Notes under the pieces: generated by a model
What the model was told of the DNA's origin: nothing
Databases searched by the model: none
What the model saw: the letters and a program-made list of their open reading frames with translations, nothing else
Translations under genes and position numbers: made by a program
Source of the DNA: Nemertoderma westbladi
Lineage: Eukaryota > Xenacoelomorpha > Nemertodermatida > Nemertodermatidae
Reading direction: 5' to 3'
DNA: 64,000 nt
Assembly (NCBI GenBank): GCA_032718475.1
Contig: JAUCBJ010007719.1
Coordinates: 1-64,000 of the forward strand
Part shown: piece after piece, positions 63,601 through 64,000 of the stretch
Position numbering within the stretch: the stretch's first letter is position 1
Layout of the letters: every line of letters starts with the position of its first letter

Positions 63601-64000
63601 CACCTTGTCGCATTGGGGACCCGAGTGTTAGGGTGTTTACTGAGGCTAGTCTAGTGACTTGCCTCAGATTCACCAATGGCTTTGTTGGTCGGGGTGGAAC
63701 ATGAGAGTAGCCTCCAACTCCAGAATCCCTCTCCCCATCACAATCTGGCCTCCCTGGTGACCCAGGGTTTGGGCCAGAAAGGTCATCAGGAAAGGGACTC
63801 AAAGAATTGTTGGCTGCTCTCTCTCCAGTAGGGGGTGAGACAGGCAGCCGGTCAGGAGTTAACTGACGCCTGTGAGGCCGATTGTGTCCGGTAATTCCAC
63901 TGGCCTCTAGTGGCCGGACCTCCGCATTGCTAATGTAATCCATAGTGGGGGTTGGGGGGTGCTTTTTTGCCGAGTCAGCTCTCGGGGCAAATACCACACC
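60664..64000 (-). mobile_element. LINE B5: near-intact RTE-type retrotransposon, 5' end outside the window
   Basis: The minus-strand element starts (3' end) with a TAG-repeat tail at 60664-60685 directly against the 3' end of LINE B4, so B4 and B5 are tail to tail. It extends past the right edge. Near identity to B1 suggests recent activity of this family. Confidence 0.9.
60716..64000 (-). CDS. LINE B5 endonuclease-reverse transcriptase, intact as far as visible
   Basis: At least 1,093 codons are open to the window edge; the true start may lie beyond. Numbered from 63997, the first 110 residues are Pro/Ser-rich linker. The APE endonuclease has N121 (SVNTLTLG), E150 (VQEHRM), GDFN 266-269, D330 (SQIDHI) and SDH 355-357, so all catalytic positions are present. 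A Lys/Arg-rich linker follows (430-560). The RT has SFRGISLI, VDFFKAFDS (724-732), GVLQGDTLAPFLFIIVVDYV and the catalytic FADD (835-838). The C-terminal region ends at the stop near 60716. QGDTLAPFLF marks the RTE clade, which uses target-primed reverse transcription. This is the most complete mobile gene in the window. Confidence 0.93.
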   Translation of the reverse strand, partial: GVVFAPRADSAKKHPPTPTMDYISNAEVRPLEASGITGHNRPHRRQLTPDRLPVSPPTGERAANNSLSPFPDDLSGPNPGSPGRPDCDGERDSGVGGYSHVPPRPTKPLVNLRQVTRLASVNTLTLGSPMRQGELTALADKLSLSAVGVQEHRMQTGQTDEVLIKDMGGGWRLALASADDSGNGGIGLLMNPTAHAALDKIDQISNRIIRCHFSCSGRLAKKFPKVVLIVCYSPTSVAPVEEVENFYHNLQAATDGVDQHAFLTFLGDFNASLHQSPTSPWVYSNSVNRNSVHLQDFISGNGLFSAGTQFKKRTGKLWTHSGPSGHKSQIDHILFRRKYRSSIQDCNAFTLRPFSSDHRLIVAKVRLSLRASRTTKSALPRHDWSSLLQQPSVRSSFTLQLSNRYEALASEAADHCEGYTAFTEAVKLAAAETVPVYPRNRKRAPWTDNKIQKCRNDLHKAQKESRLKQTTAAKNAVKAASRSLNRQYSVNLQELINQQVDAINDADDSRQSSQAWKSINLLTGRKSQPTTKVKAESPADRLNGWKAHFEKLLNNDRVLPDNFIEVKVSESVLPDIPIGDISFAEVKAAAKSIKTNRASGVDGVPPEVFKIPECLKLIYPIIVDMYRTTRVPQEMKTNKLVPVPKKGNLTLYGSFRGISLISIAAKLYNRILLNRIRDPIERLLRGNQNGFRKGRGTMEPILALRRIIEELSKKKDRHLAVIFVDFFKAFDSVSRSRMFSILSLYGIPDEIIAAIRSVYDGSTTFVSTVDGDTEPFEVLWGVLQGDTLAPFLFIIVVDYVLRMSLDHHNDDGVMITPPTGSRSRGNPAKYLTDLDFADDLGVLSESLEGAQRLLSSLEHAASSVGLFINSRKTKILTVNFESPQQVSDRMSISSKDGMLEHVDDFCYLGSWIRKSGEDLRIRKGKAWAALNRLSRIWKSPRINRKLKVRLFRAAVVPVLLYGSPCWALTAEDTKSLDGTFTRMLRRVHCVKYNAHISNQTLYNIGGVSLVPPSLTLEQNRLRFAGHCFRREDQPVHNLVLWQPHGVNKHGGQPMTFLRRILKDTGLKDADDLANVMGDRELWRCNFVDKPAQHS

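Overview
This is eukaryotic, almost certainly animal DNA: AT-rich, with introns, several non-LTR retrotransposon (LINE) families, tRNA-derived SINE sequence, foldback and MITE-like elements, and a very large share (roughly a quarter) of minisatellite DNA. A marine or aquatic invertebrate is my best guess. Nothing here fixes the phylum. No bacterial-type operon, rRNA, intact tRNA or CRISPR array is present.

Layout. 1-4753 (minus): a protein-primed-type family B DNA polymerase that runs off the left edge, preceded by an intergenic repeat cluster and a second gene with a possible PC4-like domain; together they look like an integrated virus-like or Polinton-like element. 4754-6697: non-coding, with small repeats. 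6698-19327: a 36-bp minisatellite split by a 9.2-kb LINE (C1). C1 has a repeat-rich ORF1 with a Ulp1-type (C48) cysteine protease and an ORF2 with RRM-like, partial endonuclease and reverse transcriptase domains. 21269-27635: a three-level nest, a MITE-like element holding an RTE-type LINE (A, minus, 12-bp target-site duplication) that itself holds a second C-family LINE (C2, plus). 27739-29449 and 33724-38396: two foldback elements with long inverted arms, poly-C/poly-G tracts and TTCTAGAA palindromes; the second holds an RTE-type LINE (B1) with a 15-bp duplication.

The most convincing host gene lies on the plus strand from 29577 to at least 43946. Five exons (29577-31662, 38446-38525, 38818-39056, 43272-43348, 43780-43946) have splice sites and matching codon phases at each junction. 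Exon 1 is a coding minisatellite (9-residue repeats). Two of the introns begin with minisatellites (45 bp, about 74 copies; 24/28 bp, over 200 monomers) that start exactly at the 5' splice site. In the second case the repeat monomer contains the exon-intron junction itself.

49625-64000 is a graveyard of retroelements: a reverse transcriptase fragment (E) split by a SINE-derived palindrome with a 15-bp duplication, RTE-B fragments, a PHD-finger/endonuclease/RT LINE (D, minus), a 46-50-bp minisatellite, and a degenerate LINE B copy split by a foldback element whose termini are 15-bp tandem repeats and which carries its own MITE. At the right edge an RTE-B copy (B5) has an open frame of at least 1093 codons with all catalytic motifs and may be recently active.
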